A DNA stretch of 64,000 nucleotides from Cellulophaga sp. Hel_I_12 (GCF_000799565.1 NZ_JUHB01000001.1:1426001-1490000), one strand, 5' to 3'. Numbered from the stretch's first letter, positions 36,188 through 48,008 are shown. Notes: a model not told the origin generated them from the letters alone. Translations and numbers: made by a program.

Positions 36188-37114
36188 TTAAAGCGCTAAT
36201 AAATCATTGGTCTTCTTTACTCCATCTGCACTTTCTTGCATTTTTGCTTTTTCAGCATCACTCAAAGGAATGGTAATAATTTTTTCAATTCCGTTTTTGC
36301 CTAAAAGTACTGGTACACCAATACAAATATCGTTTAAATCATATTCACCCTCTAAGAAAGTAGAACATGGAAACATTTTCATTTGATTACAAGCTATGGC
36401 TTGAACCATACTTGAAACTGCTGCTCCAGGAGCATACCAAGCGCTTGTACCTAATAATTTGGTTAATGTGGCTCCGCCTACTTTTGTATCTTCAGCTACT
36501 TGATTTAATCTTTCCTCAGACAAGAACTCAGAAACTTTAATACTGTTCCGTGTGGCATGTGAAGTAAGTGGTACCATACCTGTATCACTATGACCTCCGA
36601 TAACCATACCATCGACATCAGAAATTGGAGCTTCTAAAGCTTCAGCCAATCTATATTTAAAACGAGCACTGTCTAAGGCACCACCCATTCCTATAATTTT
36701 ATTTTTTGGAAGATTTGTAGTCTTATGAACCAAATAAGCCATGGTATCCATAGGGTTACTCACCACTATTAAAATTACATTTGGTGAATGCGCTATTAAG
36801 TTAGAGGCTACTGACTTTACAATACCAGCATTAATTCCTATAAGCTCTTCTCTTGTCATTCCTGGTTTGCGAGGAATACCAGAAGTAATCACTGCAATAT
36901 CACTACCAGCTGTTGCAGCATAATTATTAGTAATCCCTGTTATTTTGGTATCAAAACCATTCAAGGACGCCGTTTGCATCAGGTCCATTGCTTTACCTTC
37001 GGCAAAGCCTTCTTTAATGTCTAATAAAACTACTTCTGATGCGAAATTTTTTATAGCTATGTATTCAGCACAACTTGCACCCACAGCGCCTGCTCCTACT
37101 ACTGTAACCTTCAT
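36188..37114 (-). CDS. mdh: Malate dehydrogenase (LDH-like type)
   Basis: Mdh oxidises malate to oxaloacetate with NAD in the TCA cycle. At 308 residues it belongs to the LDH-like bacterial group. The NAD-binding GAGAVGASC is at 7-15. Substrate Args lie in PRKPGMTRE (82-89), and the Asp148/His175 catalytic pair in GGALDSARF and GGHSDTGM. A perfect -7 element (TAATTTTG, minus strand, 37159-37152) lies 37 bp upstream, and a terminator follows the gene. Confidence 0.96.
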   Translation of the reverse strand: MKVTVVGAGAVGASCAEYIAIKNFASEVVLLDIKEGFAEGKAMDLMQTASLNGFDTKITGITNNYAATAGSDIAVITSGIPRKPGMTREELIGINAGIVKSVASNLIAHSPNVILIVVSNPMDTMAYLVHKTTNLPKNKIIGMGGALDSARFKYRLAEALEAPISDVDGMVIGGHSDTGMVPLTSHATRNSIKVSEFLSEERLNQVAEDTKVGGATLTKLLGTSAWYAPGAAVSSMVQAIACNQMKMFPCSTFLEGEYDLNDICIGVPVLLGKNGIEKIITIPLSDAEKAKMQESADGVKKTNDLLAL

Positions 37115-37151
37115 TTGTTTATTTTTAGTATTGATTTTATTTAAGTAAACT

Positions 37152-37159
37152 CAAAATTA
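37152..37159 (-). promoter_or_regulatory. -7 element for mdh
   Basis: The minus strand reads TAATTTTG, matching TAnnTTTG, 37 bp upstream of the ATG. No clear -33 TTG is seen. Confidence 0.5.
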
Positions 37160-37350
37160 CTGAAATTAAAAACGAAAACCACGTTTTGAAATCATTTTTT
37201 AACCGCTTCCTTTATTTAAAATAGTTTTAAATGTTAAAGAAAAAAGTAATACATCGAAAATGTGGGGTTTAGGGATGTCATACATCGAAAGAATTGTTGC
37301 TGCTTCTTAATATTTTGTACATTTCACATCCCAAATTAAACCTACTTATC

Positions 37351-37710
37351 ATGAAGAAAATCTGCAGTATTGTAGCATTTTGTGTCATTTTTGCATTCAC
37401 GAATTGCTCTAAACCAGCTATTAACAACGACCCTGTTATTGGTATTTGGACCAATGTTGTCTCAAATCAATCCATGGAAAACACAAAATCAAAAACCGAA
37501 TTCGAATGGATATTTAACGATGCCTATTTAGGGAGATATCATCAATACACAAACAATAATCTAATTGTTCAAACTGATTTTTCTTGGAAAAAAGAGAATG
37601 ATGTGTATACGATTTCTTATCCAGGTACCGATATTCCCGATGAAGAAGTAAAATTAATTGTCACAACACTTCAAAAAACAAATGGCGCTATTTTTGCCAT
37701 AAGAGAATAA
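37351..37710 (+). CDS. Small lipoprotein, possibly lipocalin-like
   Basis: From ATG at 37351 this is a 119-residue protein with a lipoprotein signal (FAFTNC). The frame opens 19 codons earlier at TTG, but the signal peptide starts at this ATG, so I choose it. The mature part begins with a GIWTN segment and continues as short beta strands (EFEWIFNDAYLGRY, IVQTDFSWKKEND, YTISYPG), a pattern like lipocalin-type domains. I do not recognise a specific family. A strong terminator follows. Confidence 0.7.
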   Translation: MKKICSIVAFCVIFAFTNCSKPAINNDPVIGIWTNVVSNQSMENTKSKTEFEWIFNDAYLGRYHQYTNNNLIVQTDFSWKKENDVYTISYPGTDIPDEEVKLIVTTLQKTNGAIFAIRE

Positions 37711-37736
37711 GAAGAATATCACAAAATATACTACCT

Positions 37737-37777
37737 AAAAAAAGGGACATTAGTTGATAACTAATGTCCCTTTTTTT
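37737..37777. terminator. Perfect 19-bp bidirectional terminator
   Basis: The arms 37737-37755 and 37759-37777 pair without mismatch around a 3-nt loop, with A7 and T7 at the ends. It serves the small lipoprotein gene and the convergent DUF6588 gene. Confidence 0.92.
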
Positions 37778-37797
37778 ATGATGTATTTGATACTCTA

Positions 37798-38808
37798 TTA
37801 CCTAAATCCAAAATTAATACCTACCGATAAGCTATTAAACTCAGCAATAGTATAATCCGCATTCAGTCTAAAAAAACCAAGCTTTAATTTTGTTCCAACA
37901 TTTGCAGTGACACCACTTACTTCACGATTTAAACTAAAAGGATCTTCTACACTGGGTGACGTAATAAAGCCACTTTCATAGGTACCTAAAAAATCGATTG
38001 TAGATTTACCCTTTAAGTACCCTAAGCCACCGTAAAAATTAATCACCGGTAATTTTGTAGAAACCACAGCCTGAAATACCCAACTATTCATATCTGTTTC
38101 AATTCTCTGATCAGACCCTGCTATAATCCCTGTATTTGTAAAATCATAGGAGGCATCAAGATGAGTATATCCAATTACTCCAGATATCGCCACTGGCCAA
38201 ATTTTATCTACGGGTAAAAGGCTCGTAAACTCGTGCTGAATACCTACTCCATAGAAACCGACAGAAACCTCATCCGTAGCTATTTTAGGTAAAAAACGCG
38301 CCTTTAGCTCTGTTCCTTTAAAAACCCCTACACTTGCTTGAAGAAAAGCAGAGGGAACAAAATTTATACCTTCTCCTGATAAACCAGACGGCAATTCAAA
38401 TTGCTGTCTTTGTGTGATTCCGGGTGCTATCTCACCTTCCACAAAAACGGTAATGCCTTCGATATCTCCTAAGGCAGTTGACACTTGTTGAGATACACTG
38501 CCATCTTCAAATTGTAGATTTTCATAGTCAGCCGTATTTAAAACAAATGACTTTTTGTTGTTTTTATTCTTAAAAGAAGCCATATTCCCCACCAAAGAGA
38601 TCTCAAAACCTAAAAGCGGCTTCGCTTTTCCTGAATTGTACCAGCCATTAGATATGCTGTATAAGGCGCCTTCTGAAAGGGGGCCAAAATAGTCATTTGA
38701 AAATCGTTCTGCATCCGCAACACCTGCGGCAAAAATATCGTTAGCGTTTGATTGTGCTTTCCCAAAGGTGCAGGACCCTACGAGAACTGCTAAAAAAAAG
38801 TATTTCAT
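37798..38808 (-). CDS. DUF6588-family outer-membrane beta-barrel protein
   Basis: This 336-residue protein has a signal peptide (1-18, ending GKAQ) and opens NANDIFAAGVADAERFSNDY with PLSEGALYSISNGWYN, as in the DUF6588 family. The rest is beta-strand rich (AISGVIGYTHLDASYDF, FYGGLGYLKGKS, LGFFRLNADYTIAEF) and ends in SVGINFGFR, consistent with an outer-membrane barrel. There is no known function. It is followed by a shared terminator and preceded by gyrB's terminator region. Confidence 0.8.
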   Translation of the reverse strand: MKYFFLAVLVGSCTFGKAQSNANDIFAAGVADAERFSNDYFGPLSEGALYSISNGWYNSGKAKPLLGFEISLVGNMASFKNKNNKKSFVLNTADYENLQFEDGSVSQQVSTALGDIEGITVFVEGEIAPGITQRQQFELPSGLSGEGINFVPSAFLQASVGVFKGTELKARFLPKIATDEVSVGFYGVGIQHEFTSLLPVDKIWPVAISGVIGYTHLDASYDFTNTGIIAGSDQRIETDMNSWVFQAVVSTKLPVINFYGGLGYLKGKSTIDFLGTYESGFITSPSVEDPFSLNREVSGVTANVGTKLKLGFFRLNADYTIAEFNSLSVGINFGFR

Positions 38809-38834
38809 AAGATTTTTAATTTGGGGTAAAACTA

Positions 38835-38863
38835 AAAAACTCGCACGTAGTGTGCGAGTTTTT
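38835..38863 (-). terminator. Intrinsic terminator after gyrB
   Basis: A 12-bp stem (AAAAACTCGCAC at 38835-38846 with 38852-38863, 5-nt loop) is followed on the minus strand by T. It lies 19 bp after the gyrB stop. Confidence 0.88.
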
Positions 38864-38882
38864 GTTGTGAAACTATGATTTC

Positions 38883-40889
<2,007 letters not shown>

Positions 40890-40921
40890 TTAATGGTTTC
40901 GTTGTAATTTTAGCAATCTTA

Positions 40922-40929
40922 CAAATATA
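40922..40929 (-). promoter_or_regulatory. -7 element for gyrB
   Basis: The minus strand reads TATATTTG, a perfect TAnnTTTG, 35 bp upstream of the ATG. No TTG is seen at the usual -33 distance. Confidence 0.5.
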
Positions 40930-41062
40930 AAGATTACCTACTAGAATTAGGCGTTTAAACCAAATAGCAACAGCTAAGTTATCAACAAAAATTGTGGAAA
41001 ATATATAGGCCTATTTATATTTTTAAAGAAAAAAATAGTAGTAAACTCAGGCCTTTAACCCA

Positions 41063-41088
41063 AAGAAGCACCCTACAGGGTGCTTCTT
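41063..41088 (-). terminator. Hairpin after asnB, possible terminator
   Basis: A perfect 11-bp stem (AAGAAGCACCC at 41063-41073 with 41078-41088, 4-nt loop) lies 42 bp after the asnB stop. The T run after it on the minus strand is poor, so it may act with Rho or only stabilise the 3' end. Confidence 0.5.
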
Positions 41089-41130
41089 ACGGACTACATA
41101 TCATTAAAACTAAAAATGATCATGCAAAAA

Positions 41131-42804
41131 TTAAGCTTTTACATAGGCGTCAGCATGCACATTAGCCACGGCCCTACCAGAAGGATCGTTCATGTTTTTA
41201 AATGCCTCATCCCACTCTAAAGCTATTTTAGTACTACAAGCAACGGATGCTTCTTGAGGAACGCAAAGCGCTGCAGCATCTGACGGAAAATGTGACTCAA
41301 ATATAGAACGGTAATAAAATTCTTCCTTTGATGTTGGTGTCTGCAGTGGAAACCTGAATTTAGCATTCGCTAATTGTTCGTCACTTACCTCTACTTTAAC
41401 TACCTCTTTCAGGGTATCAATCCAACTGTACCCTACCCCATCCGAAAATTGTTCTTTTTGACGCCATGCGACGCTTTCAGGTAACATTTCTTCAAAAGCT
41501 TTACGTACCACCCATTTTTCCATGCGTTCGCCATTAATCATTTTATCTTGTGGATTGATGCGCATAGCTACATCCATAAATTCTTTATCTAAAAATGGCA
41601 CACGACCCTCTATTCCCCAAGCAGCTAATGATTTATTCGCTCTTAAACAGTCGTACATGTGTAATTTACTTAATTTACGGACCGTTTCTTCATGAAATTC
41701 TTTAGCATTAGGTGCTTTATGAAAATACAAATAGCCTCCAAACAATTCATCTGCACCTTCTCCAGAAAGCACCATTTTTATCCCCATAGATTTGATAACT
41801 CTAGCCATTAAATACATGGGCGTTGAAGCTCTAATCGTAGTGACATCATAGGTTTCTAGATTGTAAACGACATCTTTTATAGCATCTAGGCCTTCTTGAA
41901 TCGTAAATTTAATTTCGTGATGAATGGTACCGATATGATCGGCGACTTTCCTAGCCGCTGCTAGATCAGGCGATCCTTCAAGACCTACTGAAAATGAGTG
42001 CAACTGCGGGTACCAAGCCTCTGCAGTATCATCTGATTCGATTCTTTTTTGGGCGTATTTTTTAGCAATAGCAGAAGTCACTGAAGAATCTAGCCCTCCT
42101 GATAACAAAACACCATAAGGTACATCAGACATTAATTGTCTGTGAACGGCCGCTTCTAAAGCCTCTTTAATGGCTGCAATGCTGGTTGTGTTATCTTTTA
42201 CAGCCTCGTATTCCATCCAATCACGAGAATACCATTGTTTTAATTCGCCATCCGAGCTGTGCATATAATGTCCCGGAGGAAAAAGTTCTATTTTAGTACA
42301 GGTTCCTTCTAAAGCTTTTAATTCGGAGGCTACGTAAAAAGTGCCATTTTTATCCCAACCCATATATAAAGGAATTATTCCCATATGGTCTCTTGCTATA
42401 AAATATTCATCTTTTTCCACATCATAAATGGCAAATCCAAAAATGCCATTCATTTCATCCAAAAAGTGAACTCCTTTTTTTTGATACAATGCCAAAATCA
42501 CCTCACAATCGGATTCAGTTTGGAAATTGTATTTTCCCTCAAACTGCTTTCTAAGTTGCCTGTGGTTATAAATCTCACCATTGGCAGCGAGTATTAATTT
42601 TTTATCTTCACTAAATAAAGGTTGTTTTCCAGAAGCTGGATCTACAATAGCCAAACGCTCGTGAGCTAATATGGCTTTATCATTTGCAAATATTCCACTC
42701 CAATCTGGCCCTCTATGTCTAATTTTTTTTGACATCTCAAGCAACTGAGGTCTTAATTCTTCCGTACTCTCTTTTACATCAAACGCACATACAATTCCAC
42801 ACAT
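41131..42804 (-). CDS. asnB: Asparagine synthase B (glutamine-hydrolysing)
   Basis: AsnB makes asparagine from aspartate, glutamine and ATP. The 557-residue protein starts MCGIV, leaving Cys2 as the glutaminase nucleophile. Glutaminase motifs RHRGPDWSG, LAHERLAIVDP and AANGEIYNH follow. The synthase domain has the PP-loop LLSGGLDSS near 236 and LSGEGADELFGGY. The length and motifs match E. coli AsnB. Confidence 0.96.
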   Translation of the reverse strand: MCGIVCAFDVKESTEELRPQLLEMSKKIRHRGPDWSGIFANDKAILAHERLAIVDPASGKQPLFSEDKKLILAANGEIYNHRQLRKQFEGKYNFQTESDCEVILALYQKKGVHFLDEMNGIFGFAIYDVEKDEYFIARDHMGIIPLYMGWDKNGTFYVASELKALEGTCTKIELFPPGHYMHSSDGELKQWYSRDWMEYEAVKDNTTSIAAIKEALEAAVHRQLMSDVPYGVLLSGGLDSSVTSAIAKKYAQKRIESDDTAEAWYPQLHSFSVGLEGSPDLAAARKVADHIGTIHHEIKFTIQEGLDAIKDVVYNLETYDVTTIRASTPMYLMARVIKSMGIKMVLSGEGADELFGGYLYFHKAPNAKEFHEETVRKLSKLHMYDCLRANKSLAAWGIEGRVPFLDKEFMDVAMRINPQDKMINGERMEKWVVRKAFEEMLPESVAWRQKEQFSDGVGYSWIDTLKEVVKVEVSDEQLANAKFRFPLQTPTSKEEFYYRSIFESHFPSDAAALCVPQEASVACSTKIALEWDEAFKNMNDPSGRAVANVHADAYVKA

Positions 42805-43045
42805 AACATATCACTTTATAATCAATAGTAAAGCAAAGATGGGTTTAATGTTTCTTTTAAAAAACATAAACACTAAAAACGATTACAATTTAAAACATAT
42901 AACTATTTTTTAGTATTTTATTGTAACTATTATTAGTGCAAAATAAGATCAAATTTCTTTTTTTGTAAGTTTAAAAAAATGTTACGACTTTAGCAGGCAG
43001 AAACTAAGCTAGATTGCTCAAGTAAAAACACTTAAACAAACAACA

Positions 43046-43591
43046 ATGAAAAAATTTATCAAAATTGCCTTAATTTCAGCTTGCTTTATTTTTACTGCAA
43101 ATCTAAGTGCACAAAAATTCAGCAGCTTAGACCAGAGTCCTATGGATGCAGCTTCTTATCCAAGCAGTTATAAAATTGCCGACAAATTAGCAAAAGTTAC
43201 CTACAGTAGACCTCAATTAAAAGGAAGGTCTGTTTCTGAACTAGCTCCTGCAGGTAGTGTTTGGCGAACAGGCGCAAATGAATCGGTAGAGATCACATTT
43301 TATAAAGACGCTACTTTTGGAGGTACATCAGTTAAAGCTGGTACTTATTCGTTATTTACAATTCCAGGCGAAAAAGAATGGACAGTTATTTTAAACAAGA
43401 ACTTAAACCAGTGGGGAGCTTATACGTATGATAAAGCTGCTGACTTGGTGCGCGTAAAAGGAACTGTTAGCACTGGTAAGGAATCTTTAGAAAATTTATC
43501 TATGATTTTCCATGATGGTACTACAGGTCCAGAATTAGTTATGGGTTGGGGAACAGTTATCGTTACCGTTCCTGTAAGCGAAAAAAAATAA
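43046..43591 (+). CDS. DUF2911-family secreted protein
   Basis: This 181-residue protein has a signal peptide (1-22, ending LSAQ) and a DUF2911 domain: KVTYSRPQLKGRSV, APAGSVWRTGANES, GTYSLFTIPGEKEWTVILNK in two parts, and NQWGAYTYD. The domain is common in Bacteroidota exported proteins and its role is unknown. A strong bidirectional terminator follows. The upstream 241-bp gap contains no other gene. Confidence 0.88.
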   Translation: MKKFIKIALISACFIFTANLSAQKFSSLDQSPMDAASYPSSYKIADKLAKVTYSRPQLKGRSVSELAPAGSVWRTGANESVEITFYKDATFGGTSVKAGTYSLFTIPGEKEWTVILNKNLNQWGAYTYDKAADLVRVKGTVSTGKESLENLSMIFHDGTTGPELVMGWGTVIVTVPVSEKK

Positions 43592-43611
43592 AAGAAGCAC
43601 AGCCTTAACCT

Positions 43612-43646
43612 AAAAAGTCCTGAAGTTTTGAACTTCAGGACTTTTT
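43612..43646. terminator. Perfect 16-bp bidirectional terminator
   Basis: The arms 43612-43627 and 43631-43646 pair perfectly around a 3-nt loop, with A5/T5 ends, between the convergent DUF2911 and amidohydrolase genes. Confidence 0.92.
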
Positions 43647-43669
43647 ATTGTTTTGACCTACCTATTCCC

Positions 43670-45289
43670 TTACTTTAAACTTTTACCGGCTATAAAAACG
43701 CGCGATGCAGTTGTCGTTGCAATTTCTTCTTCTGGGATAGTCATAATATCTTTTTCTAGGATTACAAAATCAGCAAATTTACCCACTTCAATACTCCCTT
43801 TTTCTTCTTCTTCAAAGTTACTATAGGCTGCCCAAATGGTCATTCCTTTAAGCGTTTCTTCTCTAGTTAATTTATCATTCGATTGAAACCCTCCTTCAGG
43901 AAATCCATCGGTATCTTTTCGTGCTACTGCAGCATAAAAAGTTAAAAACGGACTTACCTGTTCTACAGGAAAATCGGTTCCTAAAGCCACTATTCCCGCC
44001 TTATCTAAAAGTGTTTTATAGGCATAAGCACCCTTTACGCGCTCAGCTCCTAGCCTATCGGCAACCCAATACATATCGCTAGTGGCATGAGTTGGCTGTA
44101 TAGACGGAATAATTCCTTCTTCAAAATAGTCAAAGTCTAAAGGTGCAATGACTTGGGCGTGTTCAACTTTCCAACGTCTATCCTTTTTACCTTTTAAAGC
44201 ATCTTTATACGCTTTTAACACCACAATATTCGCTGAATCACCAATAGCGTGCGTATTCATCTGATACGAGCTTGCTGCAATTCGATGGGCTAATTTTTCA
44301 ATTTCATCAACAGGCGTTACCATAGCTCCGAAGTGATTATGCTGGTCAGTATACGATGCTTTTAAAACAGCCCCACGAGAACCCAATGCGCCATCTCCAT
44401 ATACCTTTACAGAGCGAACATTTAAATAATCGGTTTTGATGATACCTTTGTCTAAATAATAATCTAAGTTCTCAGGAGCATTAGAAATCATGGCATATAC
44501 GCGCATGGATAAGTCCCCTGATTGTTGTAAACTGTCTATAAGCTCAATCACTTCTCGAGACAACCCTGCATCATTTACGGTGGTTAACCCGTTGTTTATA
44601 GCAATTTGTTGCGCATCTTTTAGCGCTTGAATCATCACTTTTTTAGAAGGTTTAGGCAAGATAGCGTCTACCAAATCCATAGGACCATCGACTAGAATAC
44701 CTGTTATTTTTCCATTCATTTTTATAATTTCACCACCTATTGCTTTTGTATCCATGGTGATTCCGGCTAAGTCGAGCGCTTTCTGGTTTACGATATACGC
44801 ATGCCCATCAATACGCTGCAAAACTACTGGCGTTTCAGGATATAAGACGTCTAATTGTTCTTTGGTAGGAAACTCTTTAACTTCCCAGTCGTTTTGATCC
44901 CAACCACGACCGATGATAAAATCTCTTTTATTTTTTAATTGAAAGGTTTTTACTTTTTCCAGGATCTCATCATAACTCTTGGTGCCCACTAAATCAAGTT
45001 CTTGTTGGTCGATTCCCAATCTAAAAAAATGACAATGTGCATCGATTAAACCCGGCACAACAGCCTTACCTTGAGCATCAATAAATTGCTCCGTACTATA
45101 CTTTTCTGAAATTTCTTCATTGGTGCCTATAGCTATAAACTTACCATCTTTAACCGCAAAGGCTTGGGCTTTAGAAAAAGAAGCGTCCACAGTATAAACC
45201 GTAGCGTTTGTAATTATCAAATCAACCTGTTCTTTCACTGATTCACAACTGCCTATAAGTATGGAAAAAAGTAGCAATATTCTTTTCAT
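43670..45289 (-). CDS. YtcJ-like amidohydrolase, lipoprotein
   Basis: This 539-residue protein has a lipoprotein signal (LIGSC, acceptor Cys15) and an amidohydrolase_3 barrel. Metal-site motifs are VPGLIDAHCHFF, HAIGDSAN and ALGTDFPVEQVSP; the N-terminal segment IITNATVYTVD is typical. YtcJ-like enzymes hydrolyse C-N bonds of varied substrates, so the exact substrate cannot be named. Membrane anchoring places it in the envelope, where it could act on imported compounds or peptides. Confidence 0.88.
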   Translation of the reverse strand: MKRILLLFSILIGSCESVKEQVDLIITNATVYTVDASFSKAQAFAVKDGKFIAIGTNEEISEKYSTEQFIDAQGKAVVPGLIDAHCHFFRLGIDQQELDLVGTKSYDEILEKVKTFQLKNKRDFIIGRGWDQNDWEVKEFPTKEQLDVLYPETPVVLQRIDGHAYIVNQKALDLAGITMDTKAIGGEIIKMNGKITGILVDGPMDLVDAILPKPSKKVMIQALKDAQQIAINNGLTTVNDAGLSREVIELIDSLQQSGDLSMRVYAMISNAPENLDYYLDKGIIKTDYLNVRSVKVYGDGALGSRGAVLKASYTDQHNHFGAMVTPVDEIEKLAHRIAASSYQMNTHAIGDSANIVVLKAYKDALKGKKDRRWKVEHAQVIAPLDFDYFEEGIIPSIQPTHATSDMYWVADRLGAERVKGAYAYKTLLDKAGIVALGTDFPVEQVSPFLTFYAAVARKDTDGFPEGGFQSNDKLTREETLKGMTIWAAYSNFEEEEKGSIEVGKFADFVILEKDIMTIPEEEIATTTASRVFIAGKSLK

Positions 45290-45621
45290 GTTTTTGGTTT
45301 TTTTAGCTAAAAATAAATTAATTAGGATAGTGTTTTATAGCGGTAATTTTTGAGGCTACAAAGTACAACATTTATCTATAATTCATAAAATATTGAATTT
45401 TTTTTATGGATATTTAGGACTGATTTCCGAAGATGGAATGTTTAAATTTTTCTCTGTTTAAAGCTTTTAAAGCTCTAATGATTATACTTTCACCACGTTT
45501 CAATGGTTTAGCATACGCTTAAAATTGAAAATTTAAACTTCAGTCATTTAGTTTGGGACGATAAAAAATACTACGGAGATATATCCGTTTTAACTAGCTT
45601 TGCGCTTTTAAAAATTAAACT
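45290..45621. other. Intergenic region upstream of the ABC-F gene
   Basis: This 332-bp divergent gap has no coding sequence I can support. It is AT-rich and contains one clear signal, the -7 element TAGCTTTG at 45595-45602 for the ABC-F gene. Confidence 0.5.
45595..45602 (+). promoter_or_regulatory. -7 element for the ABC-F gene
   Basis: The sequence TAGCTTTG matches TAnnTTTG, 19 bp before the ATG. No TTG at the normal -33 spacing is seen. Confidence 0.5.
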
Positions 45622-47256
45622 ATGATTTCTGTTGATGCTATTGCTGTTGAATTTAGTGGAGATACCCTTTTTAGTGATGTTTCTTTTGTAATTAATGAGA
45701 ATGATAAAATTGCCCTTATGGGCAAAAATGGTGCTGGAAAATCGACCATGATGAAAATTATCGCTGGTGAGCAAAAGCCCACACGTGGTCATATTCGTTT
45801 TCCTAAGGATGCTGTTATTGCCTATTTGCCGCAACATTTATTAACCGAAGACAACTGTACCGTTTTTCAAGAAGCTTCTAAGGCCTTTGCGCAAGTTTTT
45901 GAAATGAAAAATGAAATGGATGAACTTAACAAAGCTTTAGAAACCAGAACAGATTATGAATCTGATGCCTATATGAAGTTGATTCAAAAGGTATCAGATT
46001 TAGGAGAAAAATATTATGCGCTAGAAGAAATTAATTACGAAGCAGAAGTTGAAAAAGCATTAGCAGGCTTAGGTTTTAAGCGCGAAGATTTTCATCGGCA
46101 AACCAGTGAATTTAGTGGTGGTTGGCGTATGAGAATTGAACTCACCAAAATTTTACTACAAAAGCCTGATTTAATTCTTTTAGATGAGCCCACAAACCAC
46201 GTTGATATTGCTTCTGTCATCTGGTTAGAAGACTTTTTACTCAACAAAGCCAAAGCTGTTGTTGTCATCTCACACGACAAAACCTTTATTGACAATATTA
46301 CCAACCGAACTATAGAGGTGACCATGGGTCGAATTTATGACTATAAAGCAAACTATTCGCATTACTTACAATTGCGCGAAGACCGCAGAAGCCATCAAAT
46401 TAAAGCCTACCAAGAGCAGCAGCGATTTATAGCTGACAATCAAACCTTTATTGATCGATTTAAAGGTACCTATTCGAAAACCAATCAAGTTACATCTCGA
46501 GAAAGAATGCTTGAAAAGTTAGAAATTATTGAAATCGACGAGATTGATACTTCTGCCTTAAAATTAAAATTTCCGCCTGCGATGCGTTCTGGAGATTATC
46601 CTGTAACTGCTATTGATCTTACGAAAACCTACGGAGACCTTGTTGTTTTTAAAAATGCGAATATGAGTATCTCACGTGGCGAAAAGGTTTGTTTTGTGGG
46701 TCGAAACGGAGAAGGGAAATCTACCATGATTAAAGCCATTATGGGCGAAATAGACTTCGAAGGCAAATGTACGCTAGGCCATAACGTAAAAGTAGGTTAC
46801 TTTGCACAAAACCAAGCATCCTTATTAGACCCAGAGTTAACAGTTTTCCAAACCGTTGATGAAGTTGCTCAAGGCGAAGTGAGAACTCAAATGAAGAATA
46901 TTTTAGGCCGATTTATGTTTAGCGGTGATGCCATAGATAAAAAAGTAAGCGTGCTTTCTGGAGGAGAAAAAACAAGATTGGCTATGGTAAAATTACTCTT
47001 AGACCCTGTGAACCTGCTTATCCTTGATGAGCCCACCAACCATTTAGATTTAAAGTCTAAAGATGTTTTAAAAGAAGCTTTACTTGATTTTGATGGCACG
47101 CTGATTCTTGTTTCGCATGATAGAGATTTTCTGCAAGGCTTAGCCGAAAAAGTATTTGAGTTTAAAGAAAAGCGTGTTATTGAACATTTTGAAACTGTTG
47201 ATGCCTATTTGGTTCGAAATAGGATTGAGAATTTGAAGGAGATAGACCTGAAATAA
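45622..47256 (+). CDS. ABC-F family ATPase (YbiT/Uup-like)
   Basis: This 544-residue soluble protein has two complete ABC cassettes joined by a charged linker (~240-320), the layout of ribosome-acting ABC-F proteins. Cassette 1 has Walker A GKNGAGKST (34-42), signature EFSGGWRMR and Walker B LLDEPTNHVD. Cassette 2 has GRNGEGKST near 359, VLSGGEKTR and LILDEPTNHLD. The YbiT-like wording and length suggest a housekeeping translation factor; a resistance role is possible but not indicated. Confidence 0.92.
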   Translation: MISVDAIAVEFSGDTLFSDVSFVINENDKIALMGKNGAGKSTMMKIIAGEQKPTRGHIRFPKDAVIAYLPQHLLTEDNCTVFQEASKAFAQVFEMKNEMDELNKALETRTDYESDAYMKLIQKVSDLGEKYYALEEINYEAEVEKALAGLGFKREDFHRQTSEFSGGWRMRIELTKILLQKPDLILLDEPTNHVDIASVIWLEDFLLNKAKAVVVISHDKTFIDNITNRTIEVTMGRIYDYKANYSHYLQLREDRRSHQIKAYQEQQRFIADNQTFIDRFKGTYSKTNQVTSRERMLEKLEIIEIDEIDTSALKLKFPPAMRSGDYPVTAIDLTKTYGDLVVFKNANMSISRGEKVCFVGRNGEGKSTMIKAIMGEIDFEGKCTLGHNVKVGYFAQNQASLLDPELTVFQTVDEVAQGEVRTQMKNILGRFMFSGDAIDKKVSVLSGGEKTRLAMVKLLLDPVNLLILDEPTNHLDLKSKDVLKEALLDFDGTLILVSHDRDFLQGLAEKVFEFKEKRVIEHFETVDAYLVRNRIENLKEIDLK

Positions 47257-47300
47257 GATTCTAGACCACTAAAAGTTCTAATAAACTAGAGAATATCATC

Positions 47301-47314
47301 TTGACTCTTGACTC
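47301..47314. repeat. Two 7-bp units (TTGACTC) between convergent genes
   Basis: TTGACTC is repeated twice in tandem, 6 bp before the stop-codon end of the cysteine cluster gene. It has the same period and position type as the tract at 13566. Confidence 0.4.
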
Positions 47315-47319
47315 TAAAA

Positions 47320-47928
47320 TTACGCACAATTCTTAAAACCTCTCGGAAATGGTCGGTAGGCATAATACTGTAAAACTTCTTCTAGCGCCAGCTTTAAGGC
47401 TGTATTTACTGGAACAATAAGGTTTCCTAATCTAAAATCGATCTGAGAAAGCTTCATATAATAATCGGTAAAAATGGGGACGTATAATCCCTCTTTCATC
47501 GCTTTTTGCGCCGCTTCGAAATTTTCTGCTTGAGATTCTTTGATAATTTTACAGGTAGCCAAACGCATTTCGCCAAACTTATCGCGATTGGCGCCATACC
47601 CAAAAAGACGACAAATTAATCCGCGGTATTGATAATCGCTACACTTACCGCTACCACTATCTACTACTGAAAGGGGTTCGTAAATATGGCAAATAGCAGA
47701 AGTTTTAGTCTTTAAATGGTCTAAAGTTGTTGCTGCTGTACCCTTTAAAAATAAATGTAAAGCCCAAGGAAGAAATTCTAACGGCGACGCATCAACCTCA
47801 GCATGCGTACAACATTTTCCACAACCTGCTTTACAATGAAGCGAGCTTTTAGATTGAAAAACAGCGATTTCTTTATCTAGAACTGCATATAATGAATCAA
47901 CAGCTCTAACCTTCTTTAATATAGACAT
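47320..47928 (-). CDS. YkgJ-family cysteine cluster protein
   Basis: This 202-residue protein has the family's Cys cluster: HCKAGCGKCCTHAEVD with Cys32, 36, 39 and 40, then CHIYE, GKCSDYQYRGLICRLFGYG further on. The family probably binds zinc or an iron-sulfur centre. The biochemical role is not established. It lies convergent to the ABC-F gene and upstream of nothing closely linked. Confidence 0.88.
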   Translation of the reverse strand: MSILKKVRAVDSLYAVLDKEIAVFQSKSSLHCKAGCGKCCTHAEVDASPLEFLPWALHLFLKGTAATTLDHLKTKTSAICHIYEPLSVVDSGSGKCSDYQYRGLICRLFGYGANRDKFGEMRLATCKIIKESQAENFEAAQKAMKEGLYVPIFTDYYMKLSQIDFRLGNLIVPVNTALKLALEEVLQYYAYRPFPRGFKNCA

Positions 47929-48008
47929 TTATAGTTTTAAATAGCGCGCAAAAATAAACTAAAAAACCATCTGTTTTACAACTATATTTTCTAAAATACT
48001 TCTATTTT

